Source of the DNA: Novosphingobium terrae
GTDB taxonomy: Bacteria; Pseudomonadota; Alphaproteobacteria; Sphingomonadales; Sphingomonadaceae
Reading direction: 5' to 3'
Assembly (NCBI RefSeq): GCF_017163935.1
Contig: NZ_JABVZR010000002.1
Span: 186,001-250,000 of the forward strand
DNA length: 64,000 bases
The notes beneath the pieces are model-generated. The model was not told the DNA's origin and made no database searches. It was given only the letters and a program-made list of their open reading frames with translations. Positions 17,084 to 26,695 of the stretch are shown in pieces. A program made the position numbers and the translations under genes. How positions within the stretch are numbered: position 1 is the stretch's first letter; each line of letters opens with the position of its first letter.

Positions 17084-17125
17084 AAGCTTGCCGCTCCAAC
17101 GGATTGATGCAGCATCCTGAAAAGC

Positions 17126-17157
17126 GATCGCCGCGGTTGCTGTCAACCACGGCGATC
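17126..17157 (-). terminator. Rho-independent terminator of the TonB receptor gene
   Basis: Read on the minus strand: a 13-bp stem GATCGCCGTGGTT / AACCGCGGCGATC (one T-G pair) with a 6-base loop, followed by GCTTTTC. It lies 26 bp after the TonB receptor stop. A textbook terminator. Confidence 0.85.
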
Positions 17158-17182
17158 CGTTGCATCGGAGGATGTTACCCCG

Positions 17183-20100
17183 TCAGAACTTGAAACCGGC
17201 GCTCACCCGGAAATAGCGGCCCATGATGGCGCTGTAGTAGCGCTGGACATCCACCGAATAGGGGAAGGGCAAACCGCGATTGAACACATTGTTCACCAGA
17301 AAGCGGAAATTGACATTCTTCGACACATCCACCCCGATCGAGGTGTTGAAGGTCACGTAGGAATTGATCGTTGGATACTGATAGGCAGAATCGGGCGAGT
17401 TGGGATTGACCTTCGTCGATCCGTAATAGATGCCCTGCACCATCCAGTTGAAGGCCTTGCGCGAGTAATTCGCCGTGGCCGTGAAGGTGTTCGCCGGGTC
17501 CTTAGACTGGCCCGCCACCTGCTGCAGATCTTCCGTGCCGATGCGGTAATAATGGCGGAAGGTGTGCAGGTAATTGACGTTCAGATCCAGCACGCCCGCC
17601 GAGGATGACAGCCCCAGCCGCTCCAGCGGCAGCGTATAGGCCAGATTGCCCTGCAAGGCGCGGAAGACTTCCTCGCCGATGTTGAAATTGCTCGACGCAA
17701 AAGAGGTCACCTGACCGGCGCTGTTGCGGGTGAAGGTCTTGCAATAGGGGCTGGAAAGTGAGGAATCGTAGCAGGCCGTCATCAGATCGGTCAGGCTCAG
17801 GCTGGCGATCTCATTGCGGATGTCGATGTTGACATAGTCCGCGCTCAGGGTCAGCCCGCGCAGCATCGGCGGTTGCACCACCGCGCCCACTGTCCAGCTG
17901 TTGGCCACTTCATTCTGCAGGTTCGGATTGCCGCCCGCCGTGCCCTTCACGCTGGCCGCCACCACCGAAGAGGTGAAGTTGGCGGGAAGACCGGCAGCAG
18001 CGCAATTGGCCGCGCGTGTGGCAGGATTGCTGCCCGCGGTGATATAGCCCTTGTCGCAAGGGTCATTGGCCACCGCTGCCACCGTGCTGACCGGCGCGAA
18101 CAGCTCGGTGATCGAGGGCGCGCGGAAGGAGCGCGTGAAATTGCCACGGAAGGTCAGCCCCTTGACCGGCGCATAGCTGCCGCCACCCGTATAGGAGGTG
18201 AAGCCGCCCGTCAGGCTGTGCTTCACATAGCGCACCGCCGCATTCACATCGAGCTGCGCGATCAGCGGCACATCATTGTCAGGCGCGACGATCGGCGCGC
18301 TGAACTCGCCGAAGAACTCGTTGCTGTGGAAGCTGCCAGCCACGGCAGAGACCGGCGCCAGATTGCCATAGGACACGCGCGTGCCATCGGCCTGCAAGGC
18401 GCCCGCATAGAAGGCACCCGGATCGAAATTGGCGCTTTCGCGGCGATATTCATAGCCCGCCACGCCCTTGGCATGGCCGCCGGGCAGCTTGATCAGCTCG
18501 CCCTTCACATCGGCCACCACATCCGTCTGGGTGTTGAGCTGATGGGTAAAGGCATTGGCGGTGACATAGTCGATCGCCGCCTGGCTGGCATTGCCATAGC
18601 CGAAGATATCGAGCGGCGCGCAGGTGCTGCTGATCGTGGGATAGGCCGCATTGGTGTAGCCCGACGCGCAGGCGATCTGGCCGCTGCTGGTGGTCACCGC
18701 ATTGACCGCATTGTTGAAATTCTGGGTCACCAGCTCGCGCGAGGCGGTCGAGGAGGTGGAGCGGCCATAATTGACCGTCACATCCCAGTCGAACTTGCGC
18801 TCACCCAGCGCGAAATCGCCGTTCAGACCGCCCACCATGCGCAGCAGATCGCTGCGGGTGCGGAAAGCACCGGTCGAAAGATCGGTGTTGGCGCGCGTGA
18901 GGTAGAAGTGATCCGTGGGCAGACCATAGCCGGCCAGATTGCTGATGATGGTCTGGCGGTCCGCCGCGCTCAGATAGGGGTTGGCGGTGCTGATGATCAG
19001 ATTGCCGTTGGGCTGGCCCGCAGCGGCGAACTGCCGCGTGTTGTAATAGGGCTGCTTGGCCAGATTGGTGCCATAGTTGCGGCCCAGCCAGAACTCGCCG
19101 CTGAAATGGATGTGGTCGGTGAAATCGTAGTGGCCCAGCAGCGTGCCTTGCAGACGCTCGCTGTCGGCCAGGAAATTGTCGTAATCGCTGATGGCAAAGC
19201 CGCTGCCGCCCGCCTGATAGGCGGCATTGCCCGTCAATTGCCCATTGACGAAGGGCGTCAACTGCCCGGCGCTGTTGAAGGTCAGCGCCTGCCCGGCGGC
19301 ATTGGTGACGCCTGCATAAGTCTGCCCGCCGACAATCGGATAGGAATCCGCCACCAGCGGCATACCGGTGTTGGTGAAGAGATTGTAGTGCATCCCCCCA
19401 TAATAGAGCTGATGCGTATAGCTGTTGCCCGCCGTGGCGGTGCCCGAGAAAGCCCTGCTGCCGCCGATCAGGCTTGAGCGGTCACCATTGGTCAAACCAT
19501 GCTGGCGATCATAATAGAGGCTGACGGTGATATTACCGCGCCCCTCGGCGAAATTCTTGCCCGCCAGCAGCGAGACATTGCTGTCTTGCGCGTCACCCTG
19601 CCCGGAAACGCCCTGCGAGGCGTTGACCGAGAAGCCCTGATAGTTCTTCTTCAGAATGACATTGACGGTGCCCGCAATGGCATCAGACCCATAAATCGGC
19701 GCGCCGCCGACCGAGACGGTCTCGATCCGGTCCACCAGAGCCGGGGCGATCTGCGAAAGATCCACCGGCGACCCGGCCACGGCGCCCGAAAGCGAACTGC
19801 TGGCCGCAGTGACGAAACGGTTGCCATTGACCAGCGTCAGCGTGCGCTGCGATCCCAGATCATAGAGATTGGCAAAGGTCTGCCCCGCGCCGAAATAGCC
19901 CTGGCTGCCGAAGGGGCTGTTGCCCGGCACACCAAAGCCGGGCTGGTCGAGCAGCGCGATGCCAAGGTTGGTGAAACCGCGCCTGGCGATCTCATCACCC
20001 GTCACCCGCGTGACCGGCTGCGCCGTAATCTCCGCCGTGGGGATGCGCGATCCGGTGACGACGATGGTGTTCGCCTCGGTCTGATCCTGCTCTGACGGCG

Positions 20101-20209
20101 TCTGCGCGGTCTGCGCCATGGCGATACCGGCAGGCATCAGGCTGCACAGAGCCGCACCGATCAGCAGGCGCAGGTGGTGGCGACGTGCCCCTTGGATGGG
20201 TTCTCTCAT
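17183..20209 (-). CDS. TonB-dependent outer membrane receptor
   Basis: Outer membrane beta-barrel importer, 1008 aa. Start ATG 20209; the signal peptide ends GIAMAQ. The plug domain includes TIVVTGSRIPTAEI, the R-x-L-x-L-V-NG motif TLTLVNGNRF and DRIETVSVGGAPIYGSDAIA, then a 22-strand-type barrel ending FRVSAGFKF. There is no STN signalling domain. The barrel belongs to the large sphingomonad family whose substrates (peptides, siderophores, glycans) are mostly unknown. It is monocistronic, bounded by a strong terminator and a 350-bp leader, and lies next to but not in the pqq operon. Confidence 0.92.
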   Translation of the reverse strand: MREPIQGARRHHLRLLIGAALCSLMPAGIAMAQTAQTPSEQDQTEANTIVVTGSRIPTAEITAQPVTRVTGDEIARRGFTNLGIALLDQPGFGVPGNSPFGSQGYFGAGQTFANLYDLGSQRTLTLVNGNRFVTAASSSLSGAVAGSPVDLSQIAPALVDRIETVSVGGAPIYGSDAIAGTVNVILKKNYQGFSVNASQGVSGQGDAQDSNVSLLAGKNFAEGRGNITVSLYYDRQHGLTNGDRSSLIGGSRAFSGTATAGNSYTHQLYYGGMHYNLFTNTGMPLVADSYPIVGGQTYAGVTNAAGQALTFNSAGQLTPFVNGQLTGNAAYQAGGSGFAISDYDNFLADSERLQGTLLGHYDFTDHIHFSGEFWLGRNYGTNLAKQPYYNTRQFAAAGQPNGNLIISTANPYLSAADRQTIISNLAGYGLPTDHFYLTRANTDLSTGAFRTRSDLLRMVGGLNGDFALGERKFDWDVTVNYGRSTSSTASRELVTQNFNNAVNAVTTSSGQIACASGYTNAAYPTISSTCAPLDIFGYGNASQAAIDYVTANAFTHQLNTQTDVVADVKGELIKLPGGHAKGVAGYEYRRESANFDPGAFYAGALQADGTRVSYGNLAPVSAVAGSFHSNEFFGEFSAPIVAPDNDVPLIAQLDVNAAVRYVKHSLTGGFTSYTGGGSYAPVKGLTFRGNFTRSFRAPSITELFAPVSTVAAVANDPCDKGYITAGSNPATRAANCAAAGLPANFTSSVVAASVKGTAGGNPNLQNEVANSWTVGAVVQPPMLRGLTLSADYVNIDIRNEIASLSLTDLMTACYDSSLSSPYCKTFTRNSAGQVTSFASSNFNIGEEVFRALQGNLAYTLPLERLGLSSSAGVLDLNVNYLHTFRHYYRIGTEDLQQVAGQSKDPANTFTATANYSRKAFNWMVQGIYYGSTKVNPNSPDSAYQYPTINSYVTFNTSIGVDVSKNVNFRFLVNNVFNRGLPFPYSVDVQRYYSAIMGRYFRVSAGFKF

Positions 20210-20559
20210 GATCAGGTCCCTGTTGCCGATCGCCTGATGCACCCCCAGACGACCGATACCGCCCATCGCCTCTCCAGCGACGTGCTGACATTGATGTAAG
20301 CATGATGCGGCGTATCAAGCCCTCAACGCGCCGCAGAGCATGGGCGCCGTTTAGGATTTGAATGGTAAATATCTCACTACCTGTCGGTTTTAACCAAGAT
20401 CAGGTGTTGAGCCCCGCCCAGCGACTCGCGAGGCCCCTGCAGAAAGGGGCATATGGCGGTTTTTGTTGGAGAAAAGACCTGAGCACAGCAGCGGACTGCT
20501 GCCCGCCGGCCTGCGCCGGGCAACAATCCGCTGATCTTTTGCGCGATCAGTCCGCGATA
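20210..20559. other. 350-bp non-coding region between the TonB receptor and the pqq operon
   Basis: No credible gene on either strand. It holds the pqq operon terminator (20491-20531), a small hairpin CCCCT/AGGGG at about 20432-20450, and a GGTTTTAACC palindrome near 20392-20401 inside a wider ACCTG/CAGGT dyad. The promoter of the TonB receptor should be between about 20230 and 20400 on the minus strand. I see no riboswitch consensus. Confidence 0.5.
20491..20531 (-). terminator. Terminator-like hairpin ending the pqqABCDE-pip operon
   Basis: GCGGACTGCTGCCCG (20491-20505) pairs with CGGGCAACAATCCGC (20517-20531). As minus-strand RNA the two mismatches become G-U pairs, giving a 15-bp stem; on the plus strand they are C-A mismatches, so the structure is made for minus-strand transcripts. 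It starts 29 bp after the iminopeptidase stop, with a weak T-rich stretch (TCTTTTCT) further on. Confidence 0.7.
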
Positions 20560-21528
<969 letters not shown>

Positions 21529-22614
21529 TTATTGCATCCTGCGCGGCACAAGTTCCAGTGTTTCAGAAGCAGCGGCTGCCACGACCGCTTCCTCGATCAG
21601 ATGATGGTCGGGCGCGCGGTGGCAGGCCGGATCGGTTTTCGCTGCGTCGCCGGCCAGCGCCAGAGCCTGACAGCGGCAACCGCCCCAGTCGATCTCACGC
21701 CGGTCGCAACTGCGGCAGGTTTCGGGCATCCAATCCGTGCCACGAAAGCGGTTGAAAGCGTCCGATCCCAGCCAGATTTCGGCCAGAGAGGTTTCCTTCA
21801 CCGAGGGAAAGGTGAAGCCGGGCAAGGTCTCCGCCGCATGGCAGGGCAGCGCCTTACCCGAGGGCGAGATGTTGATGAAGCGGTTCCCCCAGCCCCCCAT
21901 ACAGGCCTTGGGCCGGGCGGCATGATAATCGGGCACCACATAATCGATGGCGATCCGCCCCTTCAGCCTTGCCCGCGCGGCCTCGACAACGCTTGTGGCA
22001 AAATCCAGCTGTTCGCGGCTGGGCAGCAGCGCATCGCGGTTAAGCAGCGCCCAGCCGTAATATTGGGTATGGGCGATCTCCATCCGCTCGGCGCCCAGTT
22101 CCTCACCCAGCGCGATCATCGCCTCGACGCGAGCGATGTTCTGCTTGTGGATCACGAAATTGGCGGTCAGCGGCAGGCCGGAGTCGCGGATGCGGCGGGC
22201 CGCCTCCAGCTTTTTGGCATGGCCGCCGCGATAGCCGCCGTAATGATCGGCTTTCTCCGCATCGGCATCCTGAAAGCTGAGCTGCACATGGTCCACGCCC
22301 GCCGCGATCAGCCCTGCCATCGCCGCATCGCTGAGCAGCACGCCCGAGGTGATGACATTGGTGTAGAGCCCCGCCCCCGCCGCATGGGCGATCAGTTCGG
22401 GCAGATCGCGCCGCGCCATCGGCTCGCCCCCGGAGAAATGGACTTGCAGGATGCCGATCCGAGCCGCCTGATCCAGCACATGTTTCCACTCATCGGTGGA
22501 GAGTTCCGATTTGGGCGCATCCATCTGCAACGGGTTGGAGCAATAGGCGCATTGCAGCGGGCAGCGATGCGTGAGTTCCGCAATCAAGCCCATCGGCGGC
22601 GCGGGAATATTCAT
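21529..22614 (-). CDS. pqqE: PQQ biosynthesis radical SAM enzyme PqqE
   Basis: Radical SAM/SPASM enzyme that forms the carbon-carbon bond between the Glu and Tyr side chains of the PqqA peptide, the first step of pyrroloquinoline quinone synthesis. 361 aa. CPLQCAYC gives the CxxxCxxC cluster (Cys18, Cys22, Cys25); FSGGEP is the SAM-binding motif. The SPASM Cys residues are visible as CMGGWGN, LPCHAAE, CRSCDR and GGCRCQ. It overlaps pqqD by 4 bp; PqqD is the chaperone that presents PqqA to it. Confidence 0.97.
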   Translation of the reverse strand: MNIPAPPMGLIAELTHRCPLQCAYCSNPLQMDAPKSELSTDEWKHVLDQAARIGILQVHFSGGEPMARRDLPELIAHAAGAGLYTNVITSGVLLSDAAMAGLIAAGVDHVQLSFQDADAEKADHYGGYRGGHAKKLEAARRIRDSGLPLTANFVIHKQNIARVEAMIALGEELGAERMEIAHTQYYGWALLNRDALLPSREQLDFATSVVEAARARLKGRIAIDYVVPDYHAARPKACMGGWGNRFINISPSGKALPCHAAETLPGFTFPSVKETSLAEIWLGSDAFNRFRGTDWMPETCRSCDRREIDWGGCRCQALALAGDAAKTDPACHRAPDHHLIEEAVVAAAASETLELVPRRMQ

Positions 22615-22883
22615 AGCTGGATGGCCCCCTTCGCCGACAGATCCTCAAGAGTGGCGATCACATCAGTTTCGATCTCCCCGCGCGGCGCATCGAAGCGGGC
22701 GGCCAGATCATCGACGATAGCTGCAATGGCGCGCTCACCATCGACCAGCTTCAGAATTTCCACCGCAATCTCATCGGGCATAAACAGCTTTTCGGGGGCC
22801 AGCAGCACCCAGCTGTCACGCACGCTGTCGAAGCGGAATTTCACGCCGCGCCGGAACGCGGGCACATCACTGACAGCGCCCAT
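22611..22883 (-). CDS. pqqD: PQQ peptide chaperone PqqD
   Basis: Small winged-helix RRE-type protein of 90 aa that binds PqqA and delivers it to PqqE. The family pattern is clear: PAFRRGVKFRFDSVRDSWVLL, quoted here only to its core RFDSVRDSWVLLAPEK, then DEIAVEILKLVDG and IVDDLAARF. It is a separate gene here, not fused to PqqC as in some methylotrophs. Three bases separate it from pqqC and it overlaps pqqE. Confidence 0.96.
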   Translation of the reverse strand: MGAVSDVPAFRRGVKFRFDSVRDSWVLLAPEKLFMPDEIAVEILKLVDGERAIAAIVDDLAARFDAPRGEIETDVIATLEDLSAKGAIQL

Positions 22884-22886
22884 GGC

Positions 22887-23618
22887 TCAACCCTCCGGCA
22901 CAAAGGCGCCCGGCGGGATCATCCCCGGCGCGACATAGGCCAGATAAAGCCCGTCCAGCTGGCACCACAGCACATCGCATTTGAAGCGCAGCGCAGCCAG
23001 CACCGCCTGCTGCTTCTCGACCGTATCGGCATGCTCCTTCACATAGGCCAGCGCCCAGGCGCTGTCCTGCGGGGCTTGCGTCAGGCGCGGGGTGAAATAG
23101 GCCAAAGTCTCCGGCTGGATGAAATCGTAATGGGTCAGCATGCCCGAAACCCGCTCGGCAATGACCTGTGGCGAGAAGAGTTCGGTCAGTGATGACGCCA
23201 CCGCCTCCAGCAGCGAACGGTCCCGCACGAAATGGAGATAGGCATCCACCGCGAAGCGCGTTTCAGGCAGGATCAGCGCCGCGCTTTCCACCATCGCCCT
23301 ATCAAGCCCGACACCCTCGGCCAGCTTCAGCCAGCGTTCGATGCCGCCGGGCTTGTCACCATCGCCATCATGGTCCTCGATACGGCGGCGCCATTCGCGG
23401 CGCTGCTCCACCGTGGGCAGGCGCGCCATCAGCGTGGCATCCTTGGCGGGGATCGAGGCCTGATAGTAATAGCGGTTGAGCGTCCAGGCCTGAACCTGCC
23501 CAAGGCTGAGCTTGCCGTCATGCAGCAGGCGGTGGAAGGGGTGATGGATATGGTAACGCTCGGCACCAATCTGGCGCAGCGCGGCTTCAAGGCCTTCAGG
23601 GGACAACAAGTCCGTCAT
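22887..23618 (-). CDS. pqqC: PQQ synthase PqqC
   Basis: Cofactor-free oxidase that catalyses the last ring closure and eight-electron oxidation to PQQ, 243 aa. Conserved stretches include RYHIHHPFHRLLHDGKL, LNRYYYQASIPAKDA, RIEDHDGD, FSPQVIAERVSGML and LTHYDFI. Length matches the standalone PqqC family (about 240-250 aa). It overlaps pqqB by 4 bp. Confidence 0.97.
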   Translation of the reverse strand: MTDLLSPEGLEAALRQIGAERYHIHHPFHRLLHDGKLSLGQVQAWTLNRYYYQASIPAKDATLMARLPTVEQRREWRRRIEDHDGDGDKPGGIERWLKLAEGVGLDRAMVESAALILPETRFAVDAYLHFVRDRSLLEAVASSLTELFSPQVIAERVSGMLTHYDFIQPETLAYFTPRLTQAPQDSAWALAYVKEHADTVEKQQAVLAALRFKCDVLWCQLDGLYLAYVAPGMIPPGAFVPEG

Positions 23619-24517
23619 AGGGTGAACTCCATGCCGTCCTCGGCCACGCGCCAGCCTGCGGCTTCGAGCTTTGCGCGTTCGGCGCTGTCGGCCAGCAGCA
23701 CCGGATTGCTGTTGTTGATATGCAGGGTAACCTTCTGCCCCACGGGTACATCGCTAAGGGCCGCCATCGTCCCCTCCGGCCCGGAGAGGCTCATATGCCC
23801 CATCCGCCGCCCGGTCTTGGGGCCGAGGCCTGCCGTCACCATCTCGTCATCGCGCCACAGCGTGCCATCGAAGAACAGCAGATCGGCGCCCGCGATGCGT
23901 GCTTTAAGCTCCGGCGTCATCGCCGCGCAGCCGGGGATATAGAGCAGACGCTTCCCGCCAGCCGTGATTTCCAGCCCCACAGTGGTGTCATCCACCACGA
24001 TGGATGGCGGCTCAGCCCCGCTTTCCAGATAGAGCGGCACCTTGCCGGGCACCGCGAAGAGGGTTGCAATCAGATGCTGATCCAGCGCGAAAGCCTGTTC
24101 CAGCGCCTGAACAAGCCGCGTCACCACATCCCGGGCCAGCACCTCGAAGATCGGATTGGCGTCCAGCACGCCATGGATGCGCGCGGTGGCATGCAGCGCG
24201 AAGGGCTGCCGCTCCCGCAAGGTCAACAGGCCCGCGATCACATCGACATCGCCGCCTGTCAGCACCACCCCCGTAATCGGCGAGTGCCGCAGCCCTTGCT
24301 TCGGGTGCAGCGCAGGCGTCGCGTTAATCTGCTGCCGCAAATCCGGCGAGGCATTGATGACAAACCAATGCTCACCATCGCCGCTCACCGCGATGCTGGC
24401 CTGCGTGCGCGCCAAAGCGGCAGGATCACCCGCACGGGCACGCCGGCACCCTGCCCCATGCGAGTTCCATTGGGGGAAGCCGCCACCGGCCGCCGCCCCC
24501 AGAACGATGATGTTCAC
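23615..24517 (-). CDS. pqqB: PqqB, metallo-beta-lactamase-fold hydroxylase
   Basis: Metallo-beta-lactamase-fold protein of 300 aa that hydroxylates the Glu-Tyr diamino acid intermediate in PQQ synthesis. It starts MNIIVLGAAAGGGFPQWN, typical of PqqB, and has LTGGDVDVIAGLLTLRE, LLYIPGCAAM, FDGTLWRDDEM and GHMSLSG. ATG 24517 is 9 bp after the pqqA stop. Confidence 0.97.
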   Translation of the reverse strand: MNIIVLGAAAGGGFPQWNSHGAGCRRARAGDPAALARTQASIAVSGDGEHWFVINASPDLRQQINATPALHPKQGLRHSPITGVVLTGGDVDVIAGLLTLRERQPFALHATARIHGVLDANPIFEVLARDVVTRLVQALEQAFALDQHLIATLFAVPGKVPLYLESGAEPPSIVVDDTTVGLEITAGGKRLLYIPGCAAMTPELKARIAGADLLFFDGTLWRDDEMVTAGLGPKTGRRMGHMSLSGPEGTMAALSDVPVGQKVTLHINNSNPVLLADSAERAKLEAAGWRVAEDGMEFTL

Positions 24518-24526
24518 CGAGGCGGC

Positions 24527-24610
24527 TTAGGCAGGCAGCTCCGCGGAGGCGTAACAGTTGATCTCGGCGCCGAGCACGATTTCGCGGATTTTGGGCGTCT
24601 TCCACTTCAT
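24527..24610 (-). CDS. pqqA: PQQ precursor peptide PqqA (27 aa)
   Basis: Ribosomally made precursor of PQQ: MKWKTPKIREIVLGAEINCY followed by seven residues. The Glu16 and Tyr20 pair in the ExxxY motif are the atoms donors that become the cofactor. The gene is too short to stand out as an open frame and must be read inside a longer one. Start ATG 24610 has AGGAGA upstream. It heads the operon pqqABCDE-pip. Confidence 0.97.
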   Translation of the reverse strand: MKWKTPKIREIVLGAEINCYASAELPA

Positions 24611-24636
24611 ATGCACTCTCCTGACTGTTTTATCCT

Positions 24637-24652
24637 CGGCAGTTGGCTGCCG
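24637..24652 (-). promoter_or_regulatory. Short hairpin in the pqqA leader
   Basis: CGGCAG/CTGCCG with a four-base loop, 26 bp before the pqqA start on the minus strand and followed by ATAAAACAG. It could stabilise the leader or take part in control; no known riboswitch fits. Confidence 0.35.
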
Positions 24653-24739
24653 GGACTCGCATGCTAACCGATGCACCGTCCGCCGCGATAGGACCAAGGT
24701 ACAGGATGCGACGAGCCGAGGCCGCCGCAAGCCCGGCGC

Positions 24740-25627
24740 TCAGGCCTGGAACAGCGCCTGTTCCTCGGCGAAGATGCGCATGATCTCATCGGCCACGGCG
24801 CGGATCGCGAAGGCTGTCCGGTCGCGGCGGCGGGTCAGCAGGAACAGGTCGCGCGGCGGCGGAAGGCTGCCCAGATCGATCAGCCGTAACGCGGGTTCAG
24901 CCCGGCCGATATAATGCGGCAAAAGCGCAACCCCCACGCCCGATCTCGCCGCAATCGCCTGAGCCGCATGATTGTTGGCGCGAAACGCCAGCCGCGCTCT
25001 GGGAAACTGCCGTGCCAGCCACGCCGCGTCGCGGACGAAAGCATCAGCCTCATCGAAGCCGATAAAGGTCGGCGGCGCTCCGCCCTCGATGCGGCGGCAG
25101 GCCTCCGGCGTACCGTAAAAGCCATTGTGGATGGCGCCGAGCGGACGGGCGATCACATCGCCATCCTCGGGGCGATCCATGCGGATGGCGATGTCGGTCT
25201 CATGCCGCTCCAGACTGACCGAGCGCAGATTGGTCGCCAGATCGAGATCGAGCCCCGGATGGCGGCAAGCCACCTGAGCCAGACGGGCCGTCAGAAAACC
25301 CAGCGCCAGTCCGGGCGGCGCATTCACCCGCACCAGCCCCGTCGGCATGCCCTCGCCCTCGCCATGCCCCAGTGTCTGGAAGGCCTGATCCATATCGCTG
25401 ACGGCATCCAGAGTGCGGCTCCCGGCAGGGGTCAGCACATAACCTTCGGGGCGGCGCTCGACCAGTCTGGCGCCCAGCCCCTCCTCCAGCGCGTGCAGCC
25501 TGCGCGCGACCGTTGCATGATTGACGCCCAGCGTGCGTGCCGCTCCCGACAGCGTGCCATGCCGCGCCAGCGCCAGAAAGAAGCGCAAATCCTCCCAATC
25601 CATCGCTGTGCGTTTTCGATCAGCCAT
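24740..25627 (-). CDS. LysR-family regulator
   Basis: LysR protein, about 295 aa. MDWEDLRFFLALARHGTLSG opens the winged HTH and LGVNHATVARRLHALEE holds the recognition helix; the effector domain follows (GVGVALLPHYIG). The start may be ATG 25627 or ATG 25603; a GTG at 25651 is unlikely because it lies in the operator-like dyad. It is divergent from the SDR at 25707 and probably regulates it. It ends 130 bp before pqqA on the same strand, so a link to pqq cannot be excluded. Confidence 0.88.
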   Translation of the reverse strand: MADRKRTAMDWEDLRFFLALARHGTLSGAARTLGVNHATVARRLHALEEGLGARLVERRPEGYVLTPAGSRTLDAVSDMDQAFQTLGHGEGEGMPTGLVRVNAPPGLALGFLTARLAQVACRHPGLDLDLATNLRSVSLERHETDIAIRMDRPEDGDVIARPLGAIHNGFYGTPEACRRIEGGAPPTFIGFDEADAFVRDAAWLARQFPRARLAFRANNHAAQAIAARSGVGVALLPHYIGRAEPALRLIDLGSLPPPRDLFLLTRRRDRTAFAIRAVADEIMRIFAEEQALFQA

Positions 25628-25639
25628 GGTGCAAGGATA

Positions 25640-25651
25640 GTGAATTTTCAC
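25640..25651. promoter_or_regulatory. Candidate LysR operator (GTGAA-TT-TTCAC)
   Basis: A perfect 12-bp dyad between the divergent LysR and SDR genes, 13 bp from the LysR start and 56 bp from the SDR start. Position and symmetry fit a LysR site of the T-N11-A kind. Confidence 0.45.
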
Positions 25652-25706
25652 GCAGTCACCAAGGGCCTAAATCCGGCTCCACACCATCCAGCAAGGAGCA
25701 GTGACC

Positions 25707-26417
25707 ATGTCCGATCTTCAGAAAACCGCCATCGTGACCGGGGCCTCGCAGGGGCTTGGCGCCGGCATTGTGCAGGCCTATCGGGCGCGGGGGTGGCGCG
25801 TTGTCGCCACCTCGCGCTCGATCCAGCCTTCCAGCGATCCCGACCTGCTGACCATCCCCGGCGACATCGGCGATCCGGCAACCGGCCAGCGCGTGGTGGC
25901 AGAGGCCATCGCCAGATTTGGCCGCGTGGATACGCTGGTGAACAATGCGGGCATCTTCATCGCCAGCCCCTTCACCGATTACACCGAGGAACAGTACCGC
26001 CAGAAGCTGCACACCAATCTGGACGGTTTCTTTTTCATCACGCAGGCCGTGATCCCCCAGATGCTGGAGCAGGGCACGGGGCTGATCGTGCAGATCACCA
26101 CCACGCTGGTCGATCAGGCGCGCTCGGGCGTGCCTTCGGTGCTGGCCTCGCTGACCAAGGGTGGGCTTGCTGCCGCCACGCGCAGTCTGGCCATCGAATA
26201 TGCCTCACGCGGGATTCGCGCCAATGCGATCTCGCCCGGCGTGATCAAGACGCCGATGCATGATGCCGCCACGCATCAGGCACTGGGCGGGATGCACCCC
26301 ATGGGCCGGATGGGCGAGATCGGGGATATCGCTCAGGCGGTGATGTATCTGGAGGACGCCACCTTCGTCACCGGCGAAACCCTCCATGTGGATGGCGGCA
26401 TGATCGCCGGTTGCTGA
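25707..26417 (+). CDS. SDR-family protein lacking the catalytic tyrosine
   Basis: Rossmann-fold SDR, 236 aa, start ATG 25707 eight bases after AAGGAG. TGASQGLG is the cofactor turn and NNAG is present. At the usual YxxxK site the sequence is SVLASLTKGG: the Lys is kept but the Tyr position is Ala. The C-terminus FVTGETLHVDGGM is normal. The gene looks intact, so this is a divergent subgroup rather than decay. A tautomerase gene follows in the same direction. It may be a non-classical reductase, or use another acid; function unknown. Confidence 0.88.
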   Translation: MSDLQKTAIVTGASQGLGAGIVQAYRARGWRVVATSRSIQPSSDPDLLTIPGDIGDPATGQRVVAEAIARFGRVDTLVNNAGIFIASPFTDYTEEQYRQKLHTNLDGFFFITQAVIPQMLEQGTGLIVQITTTLVDQARSGVPSVLASLTKGGLAAATRSLAIEYASRGIRANAISPGVIKTPMHDAATHQALGGMHPMGRMGEIGDIAQAVMYLEDATFVTGETLHVDGGMIAGC

Positions 26418-26424
26418 TCTTCAG

Positions 26425-26445
26425 AGGGAGGCACCCCGCCTCCCT
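26425..26445 (+). terminator. Hairpin between the SDR and tautomerase genes
   Basis: AGGGAGGC-ACCCC-GCCTCCCT, an 8-bp perfect stem 7 bp after the SDR stop, followed by GCCTCTTAT. It has no strong T-run, so it is more likely a partial terminator or mRNA-stabilising element inside a two-gene unit. Confidence 0.45.
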
Positions 26446-26470
26446 GCCTCTTATCGAAAGGACCATCATC

Positions 26471-26695
26471 ATGCCCATCGTCACCGTTCAGGTCACCCGT
26501 CAGGGCACCGTCCCCGGCGCCGACCGCACCACCTCCGCCCAGAAAGCAGCGATCCACAAGGGCGTCACCGATCTGCTTCAGCAGGTGCTCGGCAAGGACC
26601 CCGACGACACATTCGTGATCTTTCAGGAGATCGAACTGGAAGACTGGGGGCGCGGCGGCACATCGCTTCCCGCATGGCGGCAGAGCAAGGGCTGA
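26471..26695 (+). CDS. 4-oxalocrotonate tautomerase-family protein
   Basis: Small enzyme of 74 aa starting MPIVTVQVTRQG, with the catalytic Pro2 of the tautomerase superfamily. ATG 26471 follows AAAGGA. GVTDLLQQVLGKDPDDTFVI, quoted to its helix, and FQEIELEDWGRGG match the group of tautomerases often found with SDRs. It probably isomerises an unsaturated or 2-oxo acid. It ends exactly where the convergent unknown gene ends. Confidence 0.88.
   Translation: MPIVTVQVTRQGTVPGADRTTSAQKAAIHKGVTDLLQQVLGKDPDDTFVIFQEIELEDWGRGGTSLPAWRQSKG

Noticed and set aside
17873..19477. A 534-codon open frame on the plus strand
   Set aside because: Antisense to the TonB receptor, with low-complexity Arg/Gly/Ile composition and no ribosome site.
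20430..20455. CCCCT/AGGGG hairpin followed by TTTTT as a terminator
   Set aside because: The T-run is on the plus strand, where no gene ends; the stem is only 5 bp.
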